Assembly (NCBI RefSeq): GCF_025666195.1
Contig: NZ_CP102592.1
Location: 4,960,001 to 5,024,000, forward strand
Direction of reading: 5' to 3'
DNA from: Xanthomonas sp. CFBP 8443
Lineage (GTDB): Bacteria; Pseudomonadota; Gammaproteobacteria; Xanthomonadales; Xanthomonadaceae
DNA length: 64,000 nucleotides
The translations under genes and the position numbers were made by a program. The notes below the pieces were generated by a model. It had not been told where the DNA came from, made no database searches, and saw nothing but the letters and a program-made list of their open reading frames with translations. This document shows positions 35,141-45,907 of this stretch, piece by piece; position 1 is the stretch's first letter, and every line of letters starts with the position of its first letter.

Positions 35141-35301
35141 GGAAACAGCAAAACGTGGCAATTGTCGGCTTACAGGCCTACGGAGTGATCACAGCCGGGC
35201 ATTGCGCTTTTCCGGTCACAGAACGCAGGATCTGCAGCGCGTGGCGGTGGCCGCTGCAGGTGTATGGCCCGATCGGAGCGAGCATCTCGCCTTCCGAGTC
35301 C
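35141..35301. repeat. Diverged direct repeat, copy B
   Basis: Second copy of the repeat at 34851-35005, from GGAAACAGCAAAACG to GCATCTCGCCTTCCGAGTCC. It ends right before the ntrC stop region. Confidence 0.7.
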
Positions 35302-35331
35302 CCAGTCCCGCGTCCCGAGTCCCGCCCCGGC

Positions 35332-36756
<1,425 letters not shown>

Positions 36757-36766
36757 CGGACTGCTC

Positions 36767-37804
36767 CTATTCGGGGTCCGCTGCGGCCTGCGGCAGCAGC
36801 AGGGTGAAGACGGTATGCCCGGGGCGGGAGCGGAAGGTCAGCGAACCGGCGTGCTCGCGCGCCACCTGCTGCGCCAGCGCCAGGCCCAGGCCGCTGCCTT
36901 CGGCGCGGCCGCTGACCAGCGGCAGGAACAGGTGCTCGGCCAGTTCTTCGGGCACGCCGCGGCCGTCGTCGACGATCTCCAGGCGCACGCCGCGCGCATG
37001 CACGCGGTCGCGGATGCGCTGGGCGTGCTCGACGCGGGTGCGCAGGGTGACCTGCGCGGCACCGGCCTGGATCGCGTTGCGGACCAGGTTCCACACCGCC
37101 TGGGTCAGGCGGTCGGCGTCGCCGAGGAATTCGGGGATGCTGGGGTCGTAGTCGCGCTGCAGGCGCACCGACCAGCCGCCCTCGTTCTCGGCCAGGCGCA
37201 GCACCCGTTCCAGCACCGCGTGAATGTTGAGCATGGCGTGCGGCCGTGCCGGCGCCGGCGACAGCAGCTGGTCGAGCAGGCTGTTGAGACGCTCGATCTC
37301 CGCGCCGATCAGCTCGATCAGCTCGCGTTCGTCCTCGTCGCGGTGCTGCGCGCGCCGCGCCAGCAGCTGCGCGGCGCCCTTGAGCCCGGCCAGCGGATTG
37401 CGCAATTCGTGGGCCAGGCCCTTGAGCGCCGCGCCCAGCGCATTGGGCAGCGCCTGGGCCGGGTCCAGGGTGGGGAATTCGTCGACCGGGTGCGCTTCCA
37501 GCAGCCAACCGCCGTCGTCCATCCGCGCCAGCCAGCCTTCGGCGAAGCGCGGGGTCTCGCCGGGAATGGCCAGCGCCATGCGGTGCAGGCGCAGCACGTC
37601 GCGCTCGTCGTTGCGCAGGAACCGCGCCAGCGCGTCGCCCTGCACTTCCAGCGAGGCCAGCGGCTGGTCGAGCAGGCGCCGCACGCTGACCCCGAGCCAG
37701 CGCGCGAAGGCCGGATTGGCGCCGAGCAGGCGGCCGTCGGCGTCTGCCCAGACCACCGGGGTGCCGAGCACGTCGATCGGAGGTGGAGGCGCGGTCATGG
37801 ACAT
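36767..37804 (-). CDS. ntrB: Nitrogen regulation sensor histidine kinase NtrB (NR-II)
   Basis: A 345-residue cytoplasmic kinase/phosphatase of NtrC. An N-terminal PAS domain is followed by the dimerisation H-box LAHELRNPLAGLKG (His 132) and the ATPase domain with NAIQAG (N box), DDGRGVPEE (G1) and GSGLGLALAQ (G2). Two in-frame ATGs (37804 and 37798) are possible. A 17-bp NtrC-type box lies directly at the start (37805-37821). PII proteins control the kinase/phosphatase balance; a glnK gene lies 2 kb upstream. Confidence 0.94.
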   Translation of the reverse strand: MSMTAPPPPIDVLGTPVVWADADGRLLGANPAFARWLGVSVRRLLDQPLASLEVQGDALARFLRNDERDVLRLHRMALAIPGETPRFAEGWLARMDDGGWLLEAHPVDEFPTLDPAQALPNALGAALKGLAHELRNPLAGLKGAAQLLARRAQHRDEDERELIELIGAEIERLNSLLDQLLSPAPARPHAMLNIHAVLERVLRLAENEGGWSVRLQRDYDPSIPEFLGDADRLTQAVWNLVRNAIQAGAAQVTLRTRVEHAQRIRDRVHARGVRLEIVDDGRGVPEELAEHLFLPLVSGRAEGSGLGLALAQQVAREHAGSLTFRSRPGHTVFTLLLPQAAADPE

Positions 37805-37821
37805 TGCACCAATGTAGTGCA
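37805..37821. promoter_or_regulatory. NtrC-type binding box at the ntrB start
   Basis: TGCACCAATGTAGTGCA matches the consensus TGCACC-N5-GGTGCA at 11 of 12 fixed positions. It touches the ntrB start codon, so bound NtrC would repress, giving negative autoregulation. Confidence 0.65.
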
Positions 37822-38141
37822 AAGGCGGCCGGAAGGCGCTGAACGCCTGGCAGTCCGGGGCACCGGCTGGAACCGGCCGGCGACGCGGGCCGCCGCCGAG
37901 GCGGTGCCTGTCGCTGCCGTCGCTGCAGGCGGGCACGTGGCGCCGCGGGCAACGGGGAAAGAAATGAGTGGGGGTCTGGCGAGGCTAGCGGCCACGCGGA
38001 ATACCTCGATCGCTGGAAGAACTGCCGTCGTTCCGCCCCATGGAGCGCCGGCGATGGCCTCTGGCCGCCAGGACCGGTCGCGACCGGTCGCAGGCGGATT
38101 GCCGCAGCGGCCCGCGACGCGTGGTCGCGGGCCGGTCTTGC
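37822..38141. other. Intergenic region between amtB and ntrB with one hairpin
   Basis: About 320 bases without a gene. The arms GGCCCGCGAC (38109-38118) and GTCGCGGGCC (38124-38133) form a strong hairpin just after the amtB stop, without a T run. It may slow or stop transcription after amtB. The ntrB promoter must lie here, but I cannot identify it. Confidence 0.5.
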
Positions 38142-39578
38142 TCAGGACTCGTACGCGGACTCGCCGTGCGAGGTGATGTCCAGACCCTCGCGCTCGGCTT
38201 CTTCCGGCACGCGCAGGCCGAACACCAGCTTGGCGACCAGGAAGCCGACCACCGACACCACGCCGATCCACACCAGGGTGATCAGCACGCCTTCGGCCTG
38301 GATCAGCACCTGATGGCCGATGCTGTAGTCGCCGCCCTTCTGGCCGCCCAGCGAGGCGGCGGAGAACACGCCGGTCAGGATCGCGCCGATGATGCCGCCC
38401 AGGCCATGCACGCCGAACACGTCCAGGCTGTCGTCGGCGCCGAGCAGGCGCTTGAGGCCGGTGACGCCCCACACGCACAGCACGCCAGCGGCCAGGCCGA
38501 TGGCGATCGCGCCGAACGGGCCGACGGTGCCGCAGGCCGGGGTGATGCCGACCAGGCCGGCGACCATGCCCGAGGCCACGCCCAGCGCCGAGGACTTGCC
38601 CTTGATGATCTTCTCGGTCAGCGACCAGCCCAGGATCGCCGCGGCGGTGGCCAGCAGCGTGTTGAGGAAGGCCAGCGCCGCGCCGGCGTTGGCTTCCAGG
38701 TTGGAGCCGGCGTTGAAGCCGAACCAGCCCACCCACAGCAGCGAGGCGCCGACGAAGGTCAGGGTCACGTTGTGCGGCTTGATCGCCTCGCGGCCGAAGC
38801 CGGTGCGCTTGCCGACGAAGTAGGCGCCGACCAGGCCGGCGATACCGGCGTTGATGTGCACCACCGTGCCGCCGGCGAAGTCCAGCGCGCCCTTGTCGAA
38901 CAGGTAGCCGCCGGTGGCCCAGACCATGTGCGCCAGCGGCAGGTAGCCGAAGGTGAACCAGATCACCGAGAACAGCAGCACCGCGCCGAACTTCACCCGC
39001 TCGGCGAAGGCGCCGACGATCAGCGCGCCGGTGATGCCGGCGAAGGTCAGCTGGAAGACGACGAACACGTACTCCGGCAGGCTCACACCCTTGGTGAAGG
39101 TGGCCGCAAGCGTTTCGATCGTCACGCCCTTCAGCAGCGCCTTGTCGAGGTTGCCGATCCACGGGCCTTCGCCGGAGAACGCCAGGCTGTAGCCGTAGAC
39201 CACCCACAGCACCGCGATCAGCGAGAACACCACCGCGACCTGGATCAGCACCGACAGCACGTTCTTGGCGCGCACCATGCCGCCGTAGAACAGCGCCAGG
39301 CCCGGCACCACCATCAGCAGCACCAGCAGCGTGGAGGTCAGCATCCAGGCCACGTCGCCCTTGTCCACGGTCGGCGCCGCTTCGGCAGGCGCGGCCGCGG
39401 CGGCCGGCGGCGCCGGCGGCGTCAGTTGTTCGGTGACCACGTCCGGCGTCGGCACCGGCGTCACTTCGGCCTGGGCGAAGGCCGTGCCCGGCACGCCGAT
39501 GGCCATCGCGCTGAACAGCATCAGCATGCATACCGCGTAGAACCGGGCCTTCCACCCGGAGAAAAGACCTGTCTTCAT
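38142..39578 (-). CDS. amtB: Ammonium transporter AmtB
   Basis: A 478-residue channel for ammonium. It has a signal-like N-terminus (FYAVCMLMLFSAMAIGVPGTAFA) followed by a Pro/Ala-rich stretch and eleven transmembrane helices. Conserved pore motifs are visible: DKGDVAWMLTSTLLVLLM, FYGGMVRAKN, FAERVKFGA, GGTVVHINAGIAGLVGA with the first pore histidine, and DVFGVHGLGGIIGA with the second. It lies 19 bases behind glnK, the usual glnK-amtB operon, in which GlnK blocks the channel when nitrogen is plentiful. Confidence 0.96.
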   Translation of the reverse strand: MKTGLFSGWKARFYAVCMLMLFSAMAIGVPGTAFAQAEVTPVPTPDVVTEQLTPPAPPAAAAAPAEAAPTVDKGDVAWMLTSTLLVLLMVVPGLALFYGGMVRAKNVLSVLIQVAVVFSLIAVLWVVYGYSLAFSGEGPWIGNLDKALLKGVTIETLAATFTKGVSLPEYVFVVFQLTFAGITGALIVGAFAERVKFGAVLLFSVIWFTFGYLPLAHMVWATGGYLFDKGALDFAGGTVVHINAGIAGLVGAYFVGKRTGFGREAIKPHNVTLTFVGASLLWVGWFGFNAGSNLEANAGAALAFLNTLLATAAAILGWSLTEKIIKGKSSALGVASGMVAGLVGITPACGTVGPFGAIAIGLAAGVLCVWGVTGLKRLLGADDSLDVFGVHGLGGIIGAILTGVFSAASLGGQKGGDYSIGHQVLIQAEGVLITLVWIGVVSVVGFLVAKLVFGLRVPEEAEREGLDITSHGESAYES

Positions 39579-39597
39579 GAACGGCTCCAGGGTGGGG

Positions 39598-40263
<666 letters not shown>

Positions 40264-41673
40264 TCAGTTGGCGTAGTACAGCTGGTATTCCAGCGGGTGC
40301 GTTGCGGCGCGGAACTTGGTCACTTCCTGCATCTTCAGCGCGATGTAGCCGTCGATGAAGTCGTCGCTGAACACGCCGCCGGCCTTGAGGAACTCGCGGT
40401 CGGCGTCGAGCGCTTCCAGCGCCTGGTCGAGGCTGGAGCACACCTGCGGGATCTGCTTCTCTTCTTCCGGCGGCAGGTCGTACAGGTCCTTGTCGCTGGG
40501 CGCGCCCGGGTCGATCTGGTTCTTGATGCCGTCCAGGCCGGCCATCATCAGCGCGGCGAAGGTCAGGTAGCCGGACTGCAGCGGATCCGGGAAGCGGATC
40601 TCGATGCGGCGCGCCTTCGGGTTGGACACCCACGGAATGCGGCACGAGGCCGAGCGGTTGCGCGCCGAGTAGGCCAGCATCACCGGCGCCTCGAAGCCCG
40701 GGACCAGGCGCTTGTAGCTGTTGGTGCCGGAGTTGGTGAAGGCGTTGATCGCCTTGGCGTGCTTGAAGATGCCGCCGATGTACCACAGCGCCATCTGCGA
40801 CAGGCCGCCGTAGCCGTCGCCGGAGAACAGATTGGTGCCGCCCTTGGCCAGCGACTGGTGCACGTGCATGCCCGAGCCGTTGTCGCCGACGATCGGCTTG
40901 GGCATGAAGGTCGCGGTCTTGCCGTTGCGGTAGGCCACGTTCTTGATGATGTACTTCATCATCATCAGCTCGTCGGCCTTCTTCACCAGCGAGTTGAACT
41001 TGGTGCCGATCTCGCACTGGCCGGCGGTGGCCACCTCGTGGTGGTGCACCTCGACCTCGATGCCGACCTGCTCCAGGGTCTTGCACATTTCCGCGCGCAG
41101 GTCCTGCAGCGAGTCGGTCGGCGGCACCGGGAAGTAGCCGCCCTTGACCGCCGGACGGTAGCCGCTGTTGCCGCCTTCGATCTTGCTGCCGCTGCTCCAG
41201 GCCGCTTCTTCCGAATCGATCTTGAAGAAGGTGTGGCCCATCTCGTTGCCGAAACGCACGCCGTCGAAGATGAAGAATTCCGGCTCCGGGCCGAAGAACG
41301 CCTGGTCGGCGATGCCGCTGGACTTCAGGTAGGCCTCGGCGCGCTTGGCCACGCCGCGCGGGTCGCGGTCGTAGCTCTGCATGGTGGCCGGGTCGAGGAT
41401 GTCGCAGGTCAGGACCAGGGTCGGATCGGCCATGAACGGATCGATGAATGCGGTGTCGGCGTCGGGCAGCAGGACCATGTCCGACTCGTTGATGCCCTTC
41501 CAACCCGAGATCGAGCTGCCGTCGAACATCTTGCCTTCTTCGAACAGCGCCGGCTCGATGATGCTCACGGGGAAGGTCACGTGCTGCTGCACGCCGCGCA
41601 TATCGACGAACCGCAGGTCGACGAACTCGACCTTGTTGTCCTTGACCAGCTTCTCAATATTTTCCGCAGACAT
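40264..41673 (-). CDS. glnA: Glutamine synthetase, type I
   Basis: A 469-residue GSI-beta enzyme that makes glutamine from glutamate, ammonium and ATP. Catalytic and metal-binding segments are in place: [45 protein letters not shown] and EIRFPDP. The adenylylation tyrosine is in [10 protein letters not shown] near the C-terminus, so the enzyme can be switched by GlnE. The start at 41673 ([10 protein letters not shown]) is the family start, with GAGG upstream. A sigma-54 promoter and two NtrC-type boxes lie in the upstream region, so it is under NtrC control. Confidence 0.97.
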   Translation of the reverse strand: MSAENIEKLVKDNKVEFVDLRFVDMRGVQQHVTFPVSIIEPALFEEGKMFDGSSISGWKGINESDMVLLPDADTAFIDPFMADPTLVLTCDILDPATMQSYDRDPRGVAKRAEAYLKSSGIADQAFFGPEPEFFIFDGVRFGNEMGHTFFKIDSEEAAWSSGSKIEGGNSGYRPAVKGGYFPVPPTDSLQDLRAEMCKTLEQVGIEVEVHHHEVATAGQCEIGTKFNSLVKKADELMMMKYIIKNVAYRNGKTATFMPKPIVGDNGSGMHVHQSLAKGGTNLFSGDGYGGLSQMALWYIGGIFKHAKAINAFTNSGTNSYKRLVPGFEAPVMLAYSARNRSASCRIPWVSNPKARRIEIRFPDPLQSGYLTFAALMMAGLDGIKNQIDPGAPSDKDLYDLPPEEEKQIPQVCSSLDQALEALDADREFLKAGGVFSDDFIDGYIALKMQEVTKFRAATHPLEYQLYYAN

Positions 41674-41713
41674 CGATGAAACCTCGGGTTGGTGAATGAC
41701 TTGGCCCAGTGAC

Positions 41714-41731
41714 AGCAATCGCCGTGCCAAC
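41714..41731 (-). promoter_or_regulatory. Sigma-54 promoter of glnA
   Basis: On the minus strand TTGGCACGGCGATTGCTG gives the -24 element TGGCAC and the -12 element TTGC at the required spacing (GG and GC ten bases apart), an almost perfect match to the sigma-54 consensus. It lies about 40 bases before the glnA start. Confidence 0.9.
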
Positions 41732-41792
41732 TGTGACGGATTCACAAGTCCTTGATTTTGGTGAAGGGCGCACGCCAACAGGGCGGTGATCG

Positions 41793-41809
41793 CGCACCAA
41801 ATGTGTGCA
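41793..41809. promoter_or_regulatory. NtrC-type box 1 upstream of glnA
   Basis: CGCACCAAATGTGTGCA, two mismatches to TGCACC-N5-GGTGCA, about 80 bases upstream of the sigma-54 promoter, where an activator site is expected. Confidence 0.7.
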
Positions 41810-41821
41810 TTGACTGTTTGA

Positions 41822-41838
41822 CGCACTTAAATGGTGCA
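41822..41838. promoter_or_regulatory. NtrC-type box 2 upstream of glnA
   Basis: CGCACTTAAATGGTGCA, two mismatches to the consensus. It lies 29 bases from box 1 (about three helical turns), so NtrC dimers on both boxes would face the same side. It also lies 57 bases before uppP. Confidence 0.7.
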
Positions 41839-41894
41839 TCAATCAATGCTCTATCCTTGCCCGGCTCCCCTCCCCCACGAGCCGAACTTCCCCC

Positions 41895-42686
41895 ATGAGC
41901 GACATGTTCTCCGCCCTGCTGCTGGGCATCATCGAAGGCCTGACCGAGTTCCTGCCGATCTCCAGCACCGGCCACCTGCTGATCGCCGAGCAATGGCTGG
42001 GCCGCCGTTCCGACTTCTTCAACATCGTGATCCAGGCCGGCGCGATCCTGGCCACGACCCTGGTGTTCCGGCAGCGGCTGTGGACGCTGGCCACCGGGCT
42101 CGGCGACCGTGCCAACCGCGACTACGTGCTCAAGCTGGGCACCGCGTTCCTGGTCACCGCGGTGGTCGGCCTGGCGGTGCGCAAGGCCGGCTGGCAGCTG
42201 CCGGAAACCGTGCAGCCGGTGGCCTGGGCGCTGGTGATCGGCGGCGTTTGGATGCTGGTGGCCGAGCATTTCGCCGCACGCATGCCCGAGCGCGAACTGG
42301 TGACCTGGAAGGTGGCCATCGCGGTGGGCCTGGCGCAGGTGCTGGCCGGCGTGTTCCCCGGCACCTCGCGCTCGGCCGCGACGATCTTCCTGGCGATGCT
42401 GCTGGGCCTGAGCAAGCGCTCGGCCGCGGCCGACTTCGCGTTCCTGGTCGGCATCCCGACCATGTTCGCGGCCAGCGGCTATTCGTTCCTGGAGCTGTAC
42501 AAGGACGGCGCGATCGGCAGCGAGGACTGGGGCGACGTGGCCATCGCCTTCGCCGCCGCGGTGGCGACCGGCTTCGTCGTGGTGAAGTGGCTGCTGGGCT
42601 ACATCAAGTCGCACCGTTTCACCGCCTTCGCGGTGTACCGCATCGTGCTGGGCGCGGCGCTGCTGCTGTGGTTGCCGGCAGCTTGA
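41895..42686 (+). CDS. uppP: Undecaprenyl-diphosphate phosphatase
   Basis: A 263-residue inner-membrane enzyme of the BacA/UppP family. It removes a phosphate from undecaprenyl pyrophosphate so that the lipid carrier can be recycled for cell-wall synthesis. The two signature motifs are present: EGLTEFLPISSTGH at residues 14-27 and PGTSRSAATIFLAML around 155. About eight hydrophobic helices are predicted. It starts 57 bases from NtrC box 2, divergent from glnA; whether it is affected by NtrC is not known. Three tandem repeats follow it. Confidence 0.95.
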   Translation: MSDMFSALLLGIIEGLTEFLPISSTGHLLIAEQWLGRRSDFFNIVIQAGAILATTLVFRQRLWTLATGLGDRANRDYVLKLGTAFLVTAVVGLAVRKAGWQLPETVQPVAWALVIGGVWMLVAEHFAARMPERELVTWKVAIAVGLAQVLAGVFPGTSRSAATIFLAMLLGLSKRSAAADFAFLVGIPTMFAASGYSFLELYKDGAIGSEDWGDVAIAFAAAVATGFVVVKWLLGYIKSHRFTAFAVYRIVLGAALLLWLPAA

Positions 42687-42689
42687 GGG

Positions 42690-43142
42690 GTGTCCCCTTC
42701 TCCCATCGGGAGAAGGTGGCCCGCAGGGCCGGATGAGGGTATGGGCGCAGCCTCGTGCACCCAGATCAGCGAGACGCTTCACGCCGACCCTCACCCCAAC
42801 CCCTCTCCCGACGGGAGAGGGGCTAGGCTGTTCCTTCTCCCACCGGGACCATGGCCCCCTTTTCGGGAGAAGGTGGCGCGCAGCGCCGGATGAGGGTACG
42901 GGCACAGCCTCGCGCACCCAACTCCACGAGACGCTTCGCGCCGGACCCTCACCCCAACCCCTCTCCCGAGGGGAGAGGGGCTAGGTAGCTCCTTCTCCCA
43001 GTGGGACCATGGCCCCCTTTTCGGGGGAAGGTGGCGCGCAGCGCCGGATGAGGGTTCGGGCGCAGCCTCGTGCACTCAAACTCCACGAGACGCTTCGCGC
43101 CGGACCCTCACCCCAACCCCTCTCCCGAGGGGAGAGGGGCTT
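42690..43142. repeat. Three tandem copies of a ~155-nt dispersed repeat
   Basis: Three consecutive copies, each with CTTCTCCC at the start, then (in copies 2 and 3) GGGACCATGGCCCCCTTTTC, then GGCCGGATGAGGGT, GACGCTTC, GACCCTCACCCC, and a palindromic core CCCCTCTCCCGA-GGGAGAGGGG. Copies 2 and 3 are close to identical. The same unit occurs in reverse orientation at 14.04-14.30 kb. No gene lies between uppP and the PEBP gene. Confidence 0.9.
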
Positions 43143-43749
43143 AAAGCTTGGGATTCAGGCTGTACGTGCCGTAGAGGCTGGCCTCGGCCAGCACATGGCC
43201 TTGCATCGCGCGCAGCGCGTCGCCGGCGGTGAAGCGCGGCGGCAGGTCCAGCGTGGCCACGTCCAGCGCGAACAGGCGGAAGAAGTAGCGGTGCATGCGC
43301 AGGTCGTTGGCCGGCGGGTAAGGGCCGTCGTAACCGTAGTAGTCCCCACCCATCTCGGCATGGCCGGCGAACCAGTCGGTGTAGCTGTTCAGGCCCTGCC
43401 GCGCGCCGGGCAGGCCGGGCGGTTGCCGCTTGCCCTGGGCGACGATGCCGTCGCTGGCGCTGCCTTCGGCGATCTCGCGGACCTCGGCCGGAATCTCAAC
43501 CGCAGCCCAATGCACGAAATTGGTGCGTGGCTGCTCGACCGGGATCTGCACGTCGTCGCGGCCGACCATCTCGGCCACGGTCGGCACGTCCGGATCGATG
43601 CACAGCAGCGCGAACGAGGCGGTGCCTGGCGGGACCTCGTCCCACGCCAGGTGCGGGTTGCGATTGGCGGCGAAGCCGTCGGCCTGGCCCATCGCGTAGG
43701 TCGCGGCGATCGGCTGGCCGGGCTGGATGCTGTCACTGCGAAGGCGCAT
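43141..43749 (-). CDS. YbhB/YbcL-type PEBP (Raf kinase inhibitor-like) protein
   Basis: A 202-residue phosphatidylethanolamine-binding-protein-like protein. The ligand-site segments are visible: NPHLAWDEVPPGTASFALLCIDPD and NFVHWAAVEIPAEVREI, then YDGPYPPAN and HRYFFRLFALD. Bacterial members have no settled function. The start is 22 bases behind the TPR-sulfotransferase gene, so the two are likely one transcript. The stop lies at the edge of the tandem repeat block. Confidence 0.88.
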   Translation of the reverse strand: MRLRSDSIQPGQPIAATYAMGQADGFAANRNPHLAWDEVPPGTASFALLCIDPDVPTVAEMVGRDDVQIPVEQPRTNFVHWAAVEIPAEVREIAEGSASDGIVAQGKRQPPGLPGARQGLNSYTDWFAGHAEMGGDYYGYDGPYPPANDLRMHRYFFRLFALDVATLDLPPRFTAGDALRAMQGHVLAEASLYGTYSLNPKL

Positions 43750-43771
43750 GCGAAAAACTCCAGTGGGGGAA

Positions 43772-45844
43772 TCAGCTTTCAGCGTACCCAAGGCGCACCG
43801 CGACCGGGGTGAGCAGCGCGAACGCGGGCGCCAGCGGCGCGGCGTAGGCGCGCCAGTGGCCGGCCGGCAGGCGCGGCGGGCCGAGCGTGGGCACGCTCGG
43901 GAACGGGATGCCGAAGGCCTGCTCCAGCGCCGCCGCCACCGCCGCCGGATCGGCCTCGATCCCGTCCAGGCGCAGCAGCCGGTGCGGATACAGGTCCTGC
44001 TCGTGCAGTTCGGCGACCTGGGTCAGCACCGACGCCAGCCACTGCGCGCCGGTCTCCGGCGAGGCCAGTCCCAGCGGCGTCGGCGCGCCGTTGGCCAGCC
44101 AGTCCAGCAGCATGTCGCGCGGATCGCGCAGCGCGATCAGCAGTCGCCCTTCCGGCAGCTGCGGGCGCAGCGCGCGCAGCAGCGCGTTGTCCCACCACAG
44201 CAGCCAGTCGACGATGTTGCCGTCGTCGATGCCGCGCGCCGGCAGCTGCGCGCGCCACTCGGCGATCAGCGCCGCGCCGTCGAGTTCGCCGCTGTCGAGC
44301 TGCGGGATGGTGCGGTAGCGCTGGAAGCCATCGGTCGGCGGCTGCGCGCCGAAGCGGTCGCTGCGCAGCACCTGGCTGGCCGCGCCCATCACCGCGATCA
44401 GCCGCTCCACGCCGCTGCCCGGCGCGCCCCAGACGAACAGCGGGCGGGCGCGCAGCTGCGGATCGACCTCGGCCAGCGCCGGCCATTGCGCCGGGGCCTG
44501 GCCCAGCGGCGGCAGCGGCAGCAGGTGCGGCAGCTGCACCTGCTGGAACGCCAGCCAGGTCGCCAGCGCTTCGGCCGGGCGCCCGGCGGCGTCCTGCACC
44601 GCCGCCAGCCACGGCTGGACCCGGCTCTGCTCGTTCTCGGGCAGGCGCAGCATCAGGCCGCGCACGTGGCCGATCGCCGCGTCGTGCTCGCCGCGCTCCA
44701 GCAGCGCCTCGACCAGGCGCTGCTCGCCGCTGATGCGGCCCGGTTCCATCGCCACGATGCGCTGCGCCACCGCTTCGGCCTGCTCGCTTTCGCCGGCCAT
44801 GTCGTGCACCCGCAGTTGCGCTTCCAGGGCCGGCACATGGGTCGGCATCGCCGCCTGCCAGCGCGCGATCAGCGCGCGCGCCTCGGCGCCGCCGACCGGC
44901 TCCAGCGCCAGCCGCGCCAGCCACAGTTCGTGCGCGTCGGTGGTGGTGGCCAGCGCCGCCTCCAGGGTGGCGCGGGCATCGTCGACCGCGCCCAGCCGCT
45001 GCCAGGCGATCAGCGCCGCGTGCAGGGTGCGGCGGTCGGCCGGCGCGGCGCCCAGCGCGCGCCGCAGGTGCTCCAGCGCGTCGGCCGGGCGCCCGGCCTG
45101 CAGCGCGTATTCGCCGGCCAGCCGGCGCATGCCGGCGGTGTCGCTGACCGGGTCGGCCAGCACCGCATCCAGCGCCGCGATCGCATCGTCGAGACGGCCC
45201 TGGCGGTGCGCCAGCTGTGCGACCAGCGCCATCAGCGCACTGGTGCCGCTGGTCAGCGCGGCGACGCGGCGGAACGCGGTCTCGGCGAAGGCCAGGTGCT
45301 GCTTTTCCAGGTAGGCGAAGCCCAGCGCGTACAGCAGCCGCGGATCGTCGGGCAGCGCCTTGCTCGCGCGCGACAGCAGCGCCAGCGCGCGATCGGCGTC
45401 GCCGCGGCGCAGCGCCAGCATGCCGTCCAGGCCCAGCAACTGCGGATGCTCCGGGTCCAGCCGCGCGGCGGTGCGGCTGAGCCGCTCCACTTCGTCCAGG
45501 TCGCCGCGGCCCAGCGCCAGGTGGGCGCGCATCACGTAGGCCAGGAACTGGTTGGGATCCAGCGCGGCCGTGCGCGCCAGCGCGTCCTCGGCCTGGGCCA
45601 GGTCGTTGGCGCTGAGCAGCATGCCGGCGCGCAGCAGGTGCAGGCCGGCCTCTTCCGGCGCCAGCGCGATGGCCTGGTCGATGCTGGCCAGCGCGGCGGC
45701 GGTGGCGCCGTTCTGCTGCTGCGCCAGCGCCAGCCAGCGGTGCGCCTGCGCGTCGCTGGCGGCGTCGGCCACCCAGGCCTGGGCGATGCGCAACGCGTCG
45801 GCGTTGGCCTGGCGGCGCAGGGCGTCGAGAATTTGCTCTTGCAT
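43772..45844 (-). CDS. TPR protein with C-terminal sulfotransferase domain
   Basis: A 690-residue protein of two parts. Residues 1-440 are a chain of about ten TPR-like helical repeats, with no signal peptide. Residues 465-690 form a sulfotransferase-like domain with the 5'-phosphosulfate loop GAPGSGVERLIAVMG (Ser about 477) and the 3'-phosphate motif LIALRDPRDMLLDW. Such proteins transfer a sulfuryl group from PAPS to a protein or carbohydrate, with TPRs recognising the substrate; acceptor unknown. Some family members act on tyrosines. A PEBP-like gene follows 22 bases later. Confidence 0.8.
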   Translation of the reverse strand: MQEQILDALRRQANADALRIAQAWVADAASDAQAHRWLALAQQQNGATAAALASIDQAIALAPEEAGLHLLRAGMLLSANDLAQAEDALARTAALDPNQFLAYVMRAHLALGRGDLDEVERLSRTAARLDPEHPQLLGLDGMLALRRGDADRALALLSRASKALPDDPRLLYALGFAYLEKQHLAFAETAFRRVAALTSGTSALMALVAQLAHRQGRLDDAIAALDAVLADPVSDTAGMRRLAGEYALQAGRPADALEHLRRALGAAPADRRTLHAALIAWQRLGAVDDARATLEAALATTTDAHELWLARLALEPVGGAEARALIARWQAAMPTHVPALEAQLRVHDMAGESEQAEAVAQRIVAMEPGRISGEQRLVEALLERGEHDAAIGHVRGLMLRLPENEQSRVQPWLAAVQDAAGRPAEALATWLAFQQVQLPHLLPLPPLGQAPAQWPALAEVDPQLRARPLFVWGAPGSGVERLIAVMGAASQVLRSDRFGAQPPTDGFQRYRTIPQLDSGELDGAALIAEWRAQLPARGIDDGNIVDWLLWWDNALLRALRPQLPEGRLLIALRDPRDMLLDWLANGAPTPLGLASPETGAQWLASVLTQVAELHEQDLYPHRLLRLDGIEADPAAVAAALEQAFGIPFPSVPTLGPPRLPAGHWRAYAAPLAPAFALLTPVAVRLGYAES

Positions 45845-45907
45845 GAGGGTCCGGCTCGGGGCAAACCGGCATTGTAGCGGGACCACCCGGGCCTGCCCGC
45901 GCCAGGA

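Larger units (their letters stand above)
34716..35331. other. Gene-free region with paired diverged repeats and an ORF-like island
   Basis: About 615 bases between the second sodC gene and ntrC. It holds a heptanucleotide tandem repeat, two diverged direct repeats, and between them an ORF-like piece of about 45 codons. None of these looks like an expressed gene. Confidence 0.7.
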
